Assembly: GCF_900103445.1 (NCBI RefSeq)
Contig: NZ_FNHS01000010.1
Location: 213,665-277,664, forward strand
Length of the DNA: 64,000 bases
Direction: 5' to 3'
DNA from: Methylobacterium phyllostachyos
GTDB lineage: Bacteria > Pseudomonadota > Alphaproteobacteria > Rhizobiales > Beijerinckiaceae
The translations under genes and the position numbers were made by a program. Positions 7,326 to 16,075 of the stretch are shown here, in pieces (within the stretch, counting starts at the first letter, position 1; every line of letters begins with the position of its first letter). The notes beneath the pieces are model-generated. The model was given only the letters and a program-made list of their open reading frames with translations, ran no database searches and was not told where the DNA came from.

Positions 7326-8912
7326 TCAATGTCCCACAGCTACGGGCGCTACTTTGTAACGCTCATTATCTGAGTCACTCAGATTTTGAGGATTCACAAA
7401 GGACGATATCGATGGCGTACCAACGCGATTCCGACCCATATGCTTGGCACGATAAAGCGCCTCATCAGCAATAGACAGCCATTGCTCCGATGAAGCGAGC
7501 TCATACTGACCTATATGGAGGACGCCAATGCTAACCGTGACAACATTATTGATCCCGCCCGCATGATCCATCGCTTTTGCCTCAACAGTGCGCCGAATCT
7601 CTTCCGCCTTGAGCATTGTGTTGGATAGGTTGAATCCATTCAGAATGACCGCAAATTCCTCACCGCCGATTCGATATATGCTACCGGAAGTATCGTCGAC
7701 TAATTGAGTGACTGTATCGGCGATCGTCTTAAGGATCACATCCCCTGCCGGATGACCATATGTATCATTGTAGCTCTTGAAATTGTCAGCATCTAGATAC
7801 AAAATTGCCGACTTGTTGCGGTCTTCATTGTTATGCAGACTTTGGATATCCTCATCAAAGCGCCGGCGATTATAAACCTTGGTTAGTGGATCGGTTATTG
7901 CAAGTTGCTTCAATTGGCCTTCAATTAAGAAGCGGCGCAATAATTCGCGGCGAAGTTGTACTAGTAGAGCAATTGCACCCAAGCTTAGAAGGCAAACAAT
8001 GCCGCCCATGGTGAACGCTGATTCGTTCCATTTAGCATTGATGGACTTCACTTCGGTTGAAACGTTGACTGTGATCGGCCACCGCCCAACCTGAGAAAAC
8101 ATATTTAAGCGGCTCTCGACATCAACGGACCCCTTGGAGATGAAACTACCATCTCGCGTCATTCCTACCTGTGATTTCTCAATGCTATCCAAGTATTCAG
8201 GCTCAAAGGGCTTCTGTTCATCCTGTGACCATATAACCTTATCGCCTTCATCGAACACAATATCGACATGAATGCTCGGATCGGCGTTGAATCTATGAAA
8301 CATTTTTTGAAAGTAGGCCATTTCGATAGCGCCGACAACAACTCCACCAAAGGTATTATCAGCGAATTCAAGGCGTCGGCTGAGGGGAATCATGTATCGA
8401 CCGCTGACACGTGTCATCCACGGAGCGCCGATAAACAGCCCCGAATCACGTGTGCGGTGAACATTAAAGTATTTGCGGTCTGATCCGTTTAATTTCCTTG
8501 GCGGTACAGATCCAGAGTCGAGAAAAGCGTCGCCATTATGATTGAGCGCGAAGATAGAACCGTAGCCCGGCGCTTGTGCAGACTTGTCAAATAATACTAA
8601 TTGACGAAGTTGTGGATCGAGACTGTCAACAGCGGGGTTCCTTATTCCTTCAATGACAGCAGTCAACGACAGATCATATAATTCGATATCCCGGTCAATT
8701 GCTCGCGAGACACTTTGAAGAAGATTGCTTGAGCTCTGTCTTGCGCTGCTCCAAGCCTGATCCCTCATTCCAACTATTACGAAAGCACTGTACGACCACA
8801 GGAATCCTATAACTATGATGCCGCCGATAATTAGACGTTGCGTCAAGATCTTCGACTGAGTCATCGGGGCATTTGCCGCTGCATTTTCGCACAGATGCTG
8901 CCAGTATCGCAC
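7326..8912 (-). CDS. Membrane-bound diguanylate cyclase with periplasmic sensor domain
   Basis: This 528-aa protein makes cyclic di-GMP from two GTP. It has an N-terminal membrane helix (about 26-48), a periplasmic Cache-like sensor region (about 50-295), a second membrane helix (about 300-320), and a GGDEF domain (about 335-500). The active-site motif is GGEEF (416-420) and the metal-binding loop is DADNFKSYND (374-383). The inhibitory RxxD site, expected five residues before GGEEF, is missing (DTSG at that place), so product inhibition is probably lost. Translation may start at M17 instead of M1. It faces left, divergent from the 9064 gene. As island cargo it could switch the host between motile and sessile states (inference). 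Confidence 0.92.
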   Translation of the reverse strand: MRYWQHLCENAAANAPMTQSKILTQRLIIGGIIVIGFLWSYSAFVIVGMRDQAWSSARQSSSNLLQSVSRAIDRDIELYDLSLTAVIEGIRNPAVDSLDPQLRQLVLFDKSAQAPGYGSIFALNHNGDAFLDSGSVPPRKLNGSDRKYFNVHRTRDSGLFIGAPWMTRVSGRYMIPLSRRLEFADNTFGGVVVGAIEMAYFQKMFHRFNADPSIHVDIVFDEGDKVIWSQDEQKPFEPEYLDSIEKSQVGMTRDGSFISKGSVDVESRLNMFSQVGRWPITVNVSTEVKSINAKWNESAFTMGGIVCLLSLGAIALLVQLRRELLRRFLIEGQLKQLAITDPLTKVYNRRRFDEDIQSLHNNEDRNKSAILYLDADNFKSYNDTYGHPAGDVILKTIADTVTQLVDDTSGSIYRIGGEEFAVILNGFNLSNTMLKAEEIRRTVEAKAMDHAGGINNVVTVSIGVLHIGQYELASSEQWLSIADEALYRAKHMGRNRVGTPSISSFVNPQNLSDSDNERYKVAPVAVGH

Positions 8913-9063
8913 GCGGAAGGTTAATGAATGCTAATGAAGGGTTACGGAAGGCATTTCGTGCATCTATGACAGCATAATCACGTAGCGGGAAACTGAGCGG
9001 ACCCCACCTTGAAACACCTATGGTTTTTATTGAAAAAATCCGGATATCGTATAAGGTATTACA

Positions 9064-9600
9064 ATGTACGTTCACACCGTCATAGCCCGCCTTAAAAACG
9101 GTAGTGCGGACCTCACGGAGGATCCTACGCCGATCCTCCCGCCCGCTATCTTTCAGTGCGAAAAGCTATGGCAGGAAAGGGGTAGGCGCCGCTCTTGGAG
9201 CAAGGAGCAGTGGGCGTACGTTCGGAGCGCCGTCGAACCGTGGCTGTACGCTAGGATCGAGCCGGAGGACGTGCATCGCGAGAATGGGCTGTGGCATTCT
9301 GAGAGGGCCATTCAGGCACGTTCCATACAACTGTTATCGTGCAGCTTCGAAAACGGCCCGCTACCCATCATATCGGCCTATGCGGAGTTCCAGCTAACAT
9401 TTGACAGGCCGCTCAGGGACACTGGCGAGTTATACGATTGGCAGGAACAGACTGATTGGCTAGATTGGGCCTTATGTTTCGGCTTCCGCTTACAGGATGA
9501 AGGCGAATGGGACGCAACTTGGGAACATGGTGGCATCGATTTCGAACTAATCGATCCTAACGATGCGATTACGGGCCATCCTGAGATGATTGTTTCCTGA
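9064..9600 (+). CDS. Hypothetical protein, 178 aa
   Basis: No family was recognised. The protein is acidic, tryptophan-rich (LYDWQEQTDWLDWALCF around 143-159) and soluble. It starts at ATG 9064, with AAGG 8 nt upstream, in a short divergent promoter region shared with the diguanylate cyclase. Its last 32 bp overlap the 3' end of the opposed XRE gene. A palindrome of the element's family (9327-9337) lies inside it. Confidence 0.6.
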   Translation: MYVHTVIARLKNGSADLTEDPTPILPPAIFQCEKLWQERGRRRSWSKEQWAYVRSAVEPWLYARIEPEDVHRENGLWHSERAIQARSIQLLSCSFENGPLPIISAYAEFQLTFDRPLRDTGELYDWQEQTDWLDWALCFGFRLQDEGEWDATWEHGGIDFELIDPNDAITGHPEMIVS

Positions 9601-9940
9601 TAGTCTCGGTCAAGGCCACTACCAATCTCTTATTGGACAAATCAAGTTGTGAAAATAACGCATTGAGAGTTGCCCGAAGGTCGGCTGTGCTTCCATCCTC
9701 GCTGCTCTCTTCAACAATCGAAGTCATCGGCACTTTGGTCACGTCACAGATCGTCTGAATCGTGTCGAGGCCCGGTAGGCTTACGCCCCGTTCGATATTC
9801 GACACCGCCTCCTTCGAACGGTCGATCAACTCAGCCAACCGCTCTTGCGTCAGGCCGGCCGTTTCGCGTGCCCGCTTTACCCGCAGACCGATAGTCCTGT
9901 TCAACTCGCGCGTCATAGGGCGGAGTTTGACTCCGACCAT
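9569..9940 (-). CDS. XRE-family transcriptional regulator
   Basis: This 123-aa DNA-binding protein has an N-terminal HTH_3 domain (about 16-70: RVKRARETAGLTQERLAELI, then SKEAVSNIERG and LPGLDTIQTI). The C-terminal 50 residues are probably a helical dimerisation part. It is divergent from the 10019 membrane gene with a 78-bp gap, so it may control that gene and itself. It is the only recognisable repressor-type gene in the element and could keep the element quiet. M9 is an alternative start; neither start has a clear ribosome site. Confidence 0.88.
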   Translation of the reverse strand: MVGVKLRPMTRELNRTIGLRVKRARETAGLTQERLAELIDRSKEAVSNIERGVSLPGLDTIQTICDVTKVPMTSIVEESSEDGSTADLRATLNALFSQLDLSNKRLVVALTETIRKQSSQDGP

Positions 9941-10018
9941 TTCGCTGGAAAACGAACCAAGATCCTATATTATCGGTCGTTGACGGAGTGCACTTCGTCT
10001 TGATCGCTCGGAGGCATC

Positions 10019-10801
10019 ATGCGGTCGTTCTCGCGCATCCTCACGCTCATAGGCTTCTTCGTCCTGGCGTTCACCGGTCCCTCGATAGCGCAACAATCCT
10101 ATGGGTGGTCGCGGATGCCTGACGGACGCATGGTGCCGTTCGTCCCACACGCTCTTCCCGGCGAGGCACACGGGATCGCGAAGGCCCCACCGGCTGGATC
10201 ACCGTCGAAACAGATCTTCGAGAGCGTGACGAACGAAGCGATCCTGAGGGGGCTGAGTATCGCCTTCGTCATCCTGGCATCCTGCACCGTGATCCTGTTT
10301 GTCCTTGGATGCGGGTCCCGGGTGGTCGTGTTCGCTGATGCCTCTGACGTGCTGATGTCGGCCAGTATGTTCATCGCACCGGTCGTGACCGCCCTTGCCA
10401 CCATCGGCCTTGTCCTACTGTTCACCCCTGACCGACCGGACGCCCACGGTGGGTTCAGGGAGCTCGTTCAGCAAAATCCAGCCCCCGCCTTCGCTATCGT
10501 CGTTGGCGCGCTCTGGTGGCTATGGGCGATCCTTGGAACGCTCATCAGTTCGATCCGGCACAATGGCTTGATCGTCGGGACGTTGGTGGCCGTGATGAAG
10601 GTAGGGGCGGTCTTCTCACTCCTAGCCGTTTGGTATGGGATGATCCTGAATGAGGCGAACACCCTGGAAGGCGAGAAGGCACGGTTCTTTCTATTCCTGA
10701 TCCTCGCGTGGTTCGCTTCTCGGTTCGTGAACGGTCACAGGGTTACGGAACGGCGCGAGATGCTGATGCGGCCGGCGAGACTCACAGCGGCACAAGCCTG
10801 A
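10019..10801 (+). CDS. Polytopic membrane protein, 260 aa
   Basis: The protein has a signal peptide or first membrane helix (about 7-24, ending SIAQQ), a short periplasmic part rich in Pro and Gly (26-65), and then about five membrane helices (roughly 78-98, 108-133, 153-175, 182-208, 222-237). It ends with a basic cytoplasmic tail. No family was recognised. ATG 10019 is preceded by the strong site CGGAGG (10008-10013). Base composition is closer to the host than that of the flanking genes. It is divergent from the XRE regulator. Confidence 0.75.
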   Translation: MRSFSRILTLIGFFVLAFTGPSIAQQSYGWSRMPDGRMVPFVPHALPGEAHGIAKAPPAGSPSKQIFESVTNEAILRGLSIAFVILASCTVILFVLGCGSRVVVFADASDVLMSASMFIAPVVTALATIGLVLLFTPDRPDAHGGFRELVQQNPAPAFAIVVGALWWLWAILGTLISSIRHNGLIVGTLVAVMKVGAVFSLLAVWYGMILNEANTLEGEKARFFLFLILAWFASRFVNGHRVTERREMLMRPARLTAAQA

Positions 10802-11185
10802 CCGAAGCGCGCTGGCGAACCATAAAACTGCTGTACGATTGTGCGGCCCACCATGCGAGGAAGGGCGCCCACCTTCGTTGCGGCCCAAGTATCGACTGCA
10901 CTGAGCGACGTGCGACTCTAGCGGCATTTCGCATCCCGAAAAATACGGGGCGGTACGGCCTCATAAGATAGAATTTATATTGAGGGTATTAAGTTATTAT
11001 CCGTGAGTTCAAGAATGGCCCTCTCGCGATCCGATCGGCCGTTGATGAGCTTAAAATTGTTGTGCGATGCAACCTGTGATCGCCCCCCACTTGAAAACTG
11101 CCCTTTAACGTGTTTTGCAGCCTGCGATGTCATTGCCCGCCATCAGGATGGCGCCAGCAATTGAAGCCGGAACATCCTGCCGCAG
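10802..11185. other. Intergenic region before the two-gene ATPase operon
   Basis: These 384 bp hold no supported gene. The sequence shifts from GC-rich to AT-rich at about 10960, which marks the start of a segment with different ancestry (10960-15480). The promoter of the downstream operon must lie here, but I could not assign a convincing -35/-10 pair. Confidence 0.5.
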
Positions 11186-12781
11186 ATGAGTTCCACCGTG
11201 CCAAGAAACTCGAAAGCGCACAACGTTCCGCCAATGACAAAGAGGGATCCAATAACAGGCCATAGAGAAGGATGCCATGGCATAGTATTCATACATGGAT
11301 TGTCGGGCAGTGCGAGAAGCACTTGGGGACCAATGATCGACCAATTGGGTCAAGACCGTGATTTTGATAGTTTTCAATTTGCATCATACGCTTTTCCGAC
11401 TGTAAAAATACGTCTTCCGTTCACAGAAAGAATGGCAAAAATCCAGGAGCTTAGTAGCGCTCTTGATACTTTGATAGAAACCGACCTTTCCGATTGTTCC
11501 GAGATTACGTTAATTGGGCATAGCCTTGGGGGCCTGATAGCTAGACACTACATAATTAGTTCTATACTCAACAACAAAAAACTTTTAGTAAAAAATTTAT
11601 TGATGTATGCGGTGCCGAACACTGGCGCATCAATAGCGTCATGGGCAAGTCACGTATCGATCTGGCATTATCATCTGAAGCAACTAGGCAAGAACTCGGA
11701 TATCATCGACAGAATTAACGAAGATTGGGTCAGAATGGATGTAGAGAAAAAAATTTCTGCTCTTTACATTGCAAGCACAGGTGACAAAGTTGTCCGTTCT
11801 GATAGCGCCTTTCCTTTCATTGGCATGCAGAACACGCGGACTTTGAATGCATTTGGGCATAGCGATATCACTCAAGCTAGTTCGCCGCAAGATGTTCGAT
11901 ATAAAATTCTCAAAAAACATTTGATAGGAAAATTAATTCCGCATTCTTCTGGCCCAAGTAAAGCGCTAAGGTCAATCAATACTCAACCGGACAGGACTCA
12001 GAGTGGCGATCCGCTCTTTGATATTTATGACATCGCTGATAAACCCTATTATGTTGTCAGATCGCAAGATATTTACGCAAAAGAAGTCGTCTCGAATAAC
12101 TGTTTGTGGGTCCACGGCGCTAGCGGCACAGGAAAAACCGCGCTACTACGGCATGCTATTCTGGAAAAAGAACTTAAGCTCATTCATATGTCTCTGGGCG
12201 GGGCGGGGAAAATCGATGCGACTTCGGCCCTTAGATATATTTGCGTCGAATTTTCTGAACTTCAAGGATTAGACATTATTCCACCGACTGAAGCTAGCAC
12301 GTATGATCTTGTACGATACTTTAAAAAGGCTGTGCTCAATTCAAATAGTCAGATCGGGTTGTTAATTGAAGAAATATCGTTTGCGCCAGACAACGAAGCC
12401 GCCAGATTTTGCGAAATGATTTGGCTTCTGTCGAGTAGTTTGTCGTCTAATCAAGATACTAACGGACGTCTAGTACTCACCATATCGTCGCTCCATGATC
12501 CCTCAGCGGATGAAAGCGCGTTTTCTGACAAAATGAAGGAGCGTGTTTCTACGGTTGAAATAGGAAGTTGGATTGAACAAGATATCAGGAAACTAATCGA
12601 TGTGATCGACCGCACAAGAAATGATAAGCTTGACAATTTTAGCAAAAATTTGATCGTCGATGCAGCAAATGGGTCGCCGCGATTTGTTAAATTAGTGTTT
12701 AGGCAGCTCCAATCAACCTTCGCTGAAGGCGCGAGTTTCACTGACGTCCTAAGCCGGGTGTCGAGGGAGAATATAAGATGA
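11186..12781 (+). CDS. Alpha/beta-hydrolase fused to a STAND-like P-loop ATPase
   Basis: This 531-aa protein has an N-terminal lipase-like alpha/beta hydrolase (about 30-250). It shows an oxyanion-type FIHGLSGSARSTW (35-47), nucleophile elbow GHSLGG with S113, a candidate acid D200 (STGDKVV), and H225 in AFGHSD. A P-loop domain follows (about 275-530): Walker A GASGTGKT (311-318), Walker B-like LLIEE (392-396) with Glu in place of the usual Asp, and a GSPRFVKL motif typical of STAND ATPases. It probably cuts an ester, lipid or peptide bond when the ATPase is triggered (inference). It overlaps the next gene by 4 bp (ATGA), indicating translational coupling. M17 (11234) is an alternative start. 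Low GC suggests recent transfer. Confidence 0.8.
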   Translation: MSSTVPRNSKAHNVPPMTKRDPITGHREGCHGIVFIHGLSGSARSTWGPMIDQLGQDRDFDSFQFASYAFPTVKIRLPFTERMAKIQELSSALDTLIETDLSDCSEITLIGHSLGGLIARHYIISSILNNKKLLVKNLLMYAVPNTGASIASWASHVSIWHYHLKQLGKNSDIIDRINEDWVRMDVEKKISALYIASTGDKVVRSDSAFPFIGMQNTRTLNAFGHSDITQASSPQDVRYKILKKHLIGKLIPHSSGPSKALRSINTQPDRTQSGDPLFDIYDIADKPYYVVRSQDIYAKEVVSNNCLWVHGASGTGKTALLRHAILEKELKLIHMSLGGAGKIDATSALRYICVEFSELQGLDIIPPTEASTYDLVRYFKKAVLNSNSQIGLLIEEISFAPDNEAARFCEMIWLLSSSLSSNQDTNGRLVLTISSLHDPSADESAFSDKMKERVSTVEIGSWIEQDIRKLIDVIDRTRNDKLDNFSKNLIVDAANGSPRFVKLVFRQLQSTFAEGASFTDVLSRVSRENIR

Positions 12782-15402
12782 CAAAAAAATTCTCGTCTTC
12801 GACGATAGTTCCATCAGAAATGTATGTTAGAAGAGCTGCGGACAAACAGCTTGAAGATATTATAGATAACATGGGGCGTCCTGGCTATGTGCTAGTCGCC
12901 CGTCAAATGGGAAAGACTAATCTTCTTCTCAATATGAAGAGAGAGCAGGAGGCTTGTGGCCATTTAGTATATTATGTTGATCTATCCGTGCGACACGACA
13001 CGGCCCGGGGACTATTTCAAAGCATCATTGATGGATTGTTGGAACTTGATCAGGAAGGCTTGGCGCAAGCTCAGAGCGAAATTTATACCAAGCGGAGAGC
13101 CGTAAATATTGAAGCTAATTTAGAATATGATAGGCACTTGCGGCTCATATTGCGATCCACCCCACATAAAATTATCATTATTCTTGATGAGGTCGACTCG
13201 CTTATCAATGTTCCTTACTCAGATCTCATATTCTCGCAAATAAGAAGTATGTATTTTTCGCGGACAAATCAGCGAGACTATCATAGACTTACTTATGTTC
13301 TTTCCGGGGTTGCTGAGCCAACGGATCTAATAAAAGATAAAAATATCTCACCATTCAATATCGGGCAAAAAATATATCTTGATAACTTTAGTATGGATGA
13401 GATTGGCAGGCTTGTCTTGAAAGCCGGAGCCAGCATTCGACAAGATCTCATCCAACACATATATAGTTGGACTGGCGGAAACCCAAGAATGACTTGGGAC
13501 TTATTGGCCGCGCTTGAATCTTCCTCCGACGATTTCCAAGCGCTGTCGAAGACGAAGATCGATGAGGTTATTAATCGTTTATACCTCTCGAGATTTGATT
13601 TGGCGCCGGTTGACTCGATAAGACTGGCCGTGGAGCAGGATGCCGAGTTGCGCGGCAGCGTCATTTCGATCAAGTGGGGCAAAGGCGAGACTCTTTCGGA
13701 TAGAGCCAAGGACAAGCTGTATCTGGCAGGTATTACTACAGCTGCGCGATCCCATCCTATGTTCGTAAATCGAATAGTCGAAGAAGCATTATCAGATGAT
13801 TGGTTAAAACGAGTCGCGACTGCTCAGCCGTCTCTGACGGATCTGGCCACGGAGAGCTTTAATAATAAATCGTATCGAAAAGTGATTAGTCTGCTTACTG
13901 AATTTTTCGCGGGATTAGAGTCGGAAGGAGACTTGCCGTTCGCCCCCATGCTTCAACTGGGCATGGCGTATTACTACGTGAGCAATTTTGACCAAGCCTT
14001 TGATACATTAGTCGAAGCTATTCCCCATGCGACGTCGCCGGAACTTCGAGCGTTAACGAAATTTTACTTGGGAGCATCTGCAATACAAATTGGCGCATTG
14101 CGTGAAGCTAGGGAGGCTTTCGCTGACGCCGCGAAGTACCTTGGTCCTTTGACGCATTCCTCACAACTTGGACTCATCACTGTAGATCTAAATGAAAATA
14201 CAACATCAACGCTCAATAATTGCGTAAGAACATCTTACGAATTGATTGGGTCCATTAAAAAACAAATGGAGAGGGAGACTTTTTCGTCGAGCGATGTAGA
14301 AATCCTTACGTCCGCTTACGCATGTCTTTTTCGGGCTTTGACAGCTTTAAAGGATTTCCCCTCTGCCGGTTATGCGATGGACGGAGCATTCGCTAATGCA
14401 CCGGTCTCACTCCTGCCAGCCTTGATAGCTGTCAAAGTTCAGAACAATCAAGACGATCAGCATAATTCTGAACTATTGAAATCTGCCGTACAAACCATCA
14501 TCGAAAATAGATTGCTTTACTCGCAAAGTGCGAACGGTCAACTCAACTTTGGCGACTCCTGTGTTGCAACGTTATGCGAATCGCTGCTGAGATACGACGA
14601 CATAGATACCGCCACACAGCTTTTGGAATATGTCGCTACTAATATCCATAAAAGAAATAAGACGATCCTTTCGGCCATCGTCGACCTATTGAATGCCAAA
14701 AATCCTTTATATGAAGGCACTTACGTTAGGTTGGCGTGGTTTGCTGCCGACACATTATTTAGCGATGCGACATCGTTGCATCTTAAGCTCCATGTATACC
14801 GTTATCTAGCGAAATATGAAAAAGGGTTGCGTGAGAACGAGGCGGCTCAATCATTTACGAGCATTATCGAACTCGGACTCGAAACGAATTTTTCTTTCTC
14901 TGATGAGGATTTCATACATCTTGCTGGTTATGCCACGTTGCTTCTTGAGCAGAAGCGACTTCAGGAGACCGTTCAGGTGTCTCGCTTAGCCACCAGAGTG
15001 AGGCAGAAACTTCCTCAGCAGCTACCTGAATATAGTTTTATGTCCCGCTTTCAGGAGTTCGATGCGCTCCAGGGCCTTGGGCGGTTCGAAGAGGCGCGAG
15101 TGGTCGGAACTAGTGTTGTTAGTGAAATTGATAGGGCAATCGGAGGTAGAACTGATTTCAACCAAGATTTGCTTGGGACAATGAGGCTGATGCGCTTGCG
15201 TGTCTCCGAAGCGATGAATGCTTCGACTATGCCTGCTCGAAATTTCCCGCCGATTAATCTGCCGCATAAAATCGGCCGAAATGATTTCGTCACAGTCCGA
15301 AATGTTCAATCGGGTATAGTTTCGACTGTGAAATTTAAGAAAGTTAGTCATTTAATAAAAAGTCATGAACTAGTTTTGTTATCCGTTAATACAAGCCGAT
15401 GA
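12778..15402 (+). CDS. AAA-like (AAA_35-type) ATPase with C-terminal TPR repeats
   Basis: This 874-aa protein resembles the AAA_35/STAND group. It has an N-terminal clamp (MYVRRAADKQLED, 15-27), Walker A ARQMGKT (41-47), Walker B IIIILDEVD (132-140), a sensor-like LSGVAEP (175-181), and WTGGNPRMT (231-239). A winged-helix-like region follows (about 255-345), then a long helical repeat region of TPR type (about 355-800), as in sensors that bind a foreign or stress molecule. The last 45 residues form a small strand-rich tail starting KIGRND. It is translationally coupled to the hydrolase-ATPase upstream. The two probably act as sensor/regulator and effector of one conflict system (inference). 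Codon use is AT-rich. Confidence 0.8.
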   Translation: MTKKFSSSTIVPSEMYVRRAADKQLEDIIDNMGRPGYVLVARQMGKTNLLLNMKREQEACGHLVYYVDLSVRHDTARGLFQSIIDGLLELDQEGLAQAQSEIYTKRRAVNIEANLEYDRHLRLILRSTPHKIIIILDEVDSLINVPYSDLIFSQIRSMYFSRTNQRDYHRLTYVLSGVAEPTDLIKDKNISPFNIGQKIYLDNFSMDEIGRLVLKAGASIRQDLIQHIYSWTGGNPRMTWDLLAALESSSDDFQALSKTKIDEVINRLYLSRFDLAPVDSIRLAVEQDAELRGSVISIKWGKGETLSDRAKDKLYLAGITTAARSHPMFVNRIVEEALSDDWLKRVATAQPSLTDLATESFNNKSYRKVISLLTEFFAGLESEGDLPFAPMLQLGMAYYYVSNFDQAFDTLVEAIPHATSPELRALTKFYLGASAIQIGALREAREAFADAAKYLGPLTHSSQLGLITVDLNENTTSTLNNCVRTSYELIGSIKKQMERETFSSSDVEILTSAYACLFRALTALKDFPSAGYAMDGAFANAPVSLLPALIAVKVQNNQDDQHNSELLKSAVQTIIENRLLYSQSANGQLNFGDSCVATLCESLLRYDDIDTATQLLEYVATNIHKRNKTILSAIVDLLNAKNPLYEGTYVRLAWFAADTLFSDATSLHLKLHVYRYLAKYEKGLRENEAAQSFTSIIELGLETNFSFSDEDFIHLAGYATLLLEQKRLQETVQVSRLATRVRQKLPQQLPEYSFMSRFQEFDALQGLGRFEEARVVGTSVVSEIDRAIGGRTDFNQDLLGTMRLMRLRVSEAMNASTMPARNFPPINLPHKIGRNDFVTVRNVQSGIVSTVKFKKVSHLIKSHELVLLSVNTSR

Positions 15403-15534
15403 TTCGGTGTGTTGTATTGGTCGCGCGCAGCTCTCGATCTAGATGTTTAGTTTTGGGGTACGTTGCATTCCATGGTTAGAATAACTCGCGTATTTTTTAA
15501 GAATCTGAACTTGGTTCCACAGTGACAAGCATTA

Positions 15535-15738
15535 TTGAATGACAAACAGAAAATCATAGGGGTCGGGTTCGTTTTTTGGGAGCATAAGGCGGTCGTCACG
15601 GACCTGACTCCAACCTTGAAAGAAGACCATTTCAGCGTTCCGACCAAGTGGGACGGTGACCGCTTCGACGTGATGCTCCGGTTCTGTGGGGCTTTGCCTG
15701 ACGCTCCGTGGTCCTCCGCCAACTGTCCCCGCGCCTGA
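15535..15738 (+). CDS. Possible small protein, 67 aa
   Basis: This TTG-started frame encodes a protein with a sensible residue mix (KIIGVGFVFWEHKAVVTDLT, then KWDGDRFDVMLRF). No family is recognised and the ribosome site is poor. The C-terminal part (DAPWSSANCPRA) looks like read-through. It may be the remnant of a longer gene. Confidence 0.28.
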   Translation: MNDKQKIIGVGFVFWEHKAVVTDLTPTLKEDHFSVPTKWDGDRFDVMLRFCGALPDAPWSSANCPRA

Positions 15739-15779
15739 TGAGCGGTGCTAGCGACGCACCGTTCTCACAGCTTAAGGGA

Positions 15780-15855
15780 TAGTAGCGGGAGCATCAGCCG
15801 ACGATCCCCTGTGGCTTAGGCCCGGCCGTGGATCGTCGGCTGATGCTCCCTACTA
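15780..15855. repeat. Long inverted repeat near attR
   Basis: A perfect 20-bp inverted repeat, GGAGCATCAGCCGACGATCC at 15788-15807 and its complement at 15830-15849, has a 22-nt loop. The outer six bases (TAGTAG at 15780 and CTACTA ending 15855) also pair after a 2-nt bulge. There is no T-run. It could be a bidirectional stop, a protein-binding site or a single-strand structure used in replication. Confidence 0.75.
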
Positions 15856-15922
15856 ACGCCCGATCTGATGCCCGTTCTATCGTGCCGCGATCGTTGCTCA
15901 CGCTCCTTGTATGCCCCCTCCC

Positions 15923-15944
15923 CTGTCACAACGCTGTCACAACG
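15923..15944 (+). repeat. Tandem CTGTCACAACG repeats, putative arm sites (right)
   Basis: CTGTCACAACG occurs twice in tandem (15923-15933 and 15934-15944). The GTCACA cores are 11 bp apart and in the same orientation as the pair at 264/275 inside the left end. In the excised circle the two pairs would flank the attP core. Confidence 0.55.
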
Positions 15945-16075
15945 ATAGGGCGGATCGTGCAGTTAGGCGGCATTGTGGTTCGTTCAGAGTAAGTGTAGCG
16001 TATATCGGTAACAGATTGATCGGGAATAGGTATCTGAACCGTACGGCCGTTCAACCGTGATCTTAGCTTAGATCT

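Larger units (their letters stand above)
15403..16075. other. Right-end non-coding region of the element
   Basis: These 673 bp hold at most one short doubtful ORF (15535-15738). They contain a long inverted repeat (15780-15855) and tandem 11-bp repeats (15923-15944). Features of this kind near an att site usually serve integration or excision or transcription stop. Confidence 0.6.
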
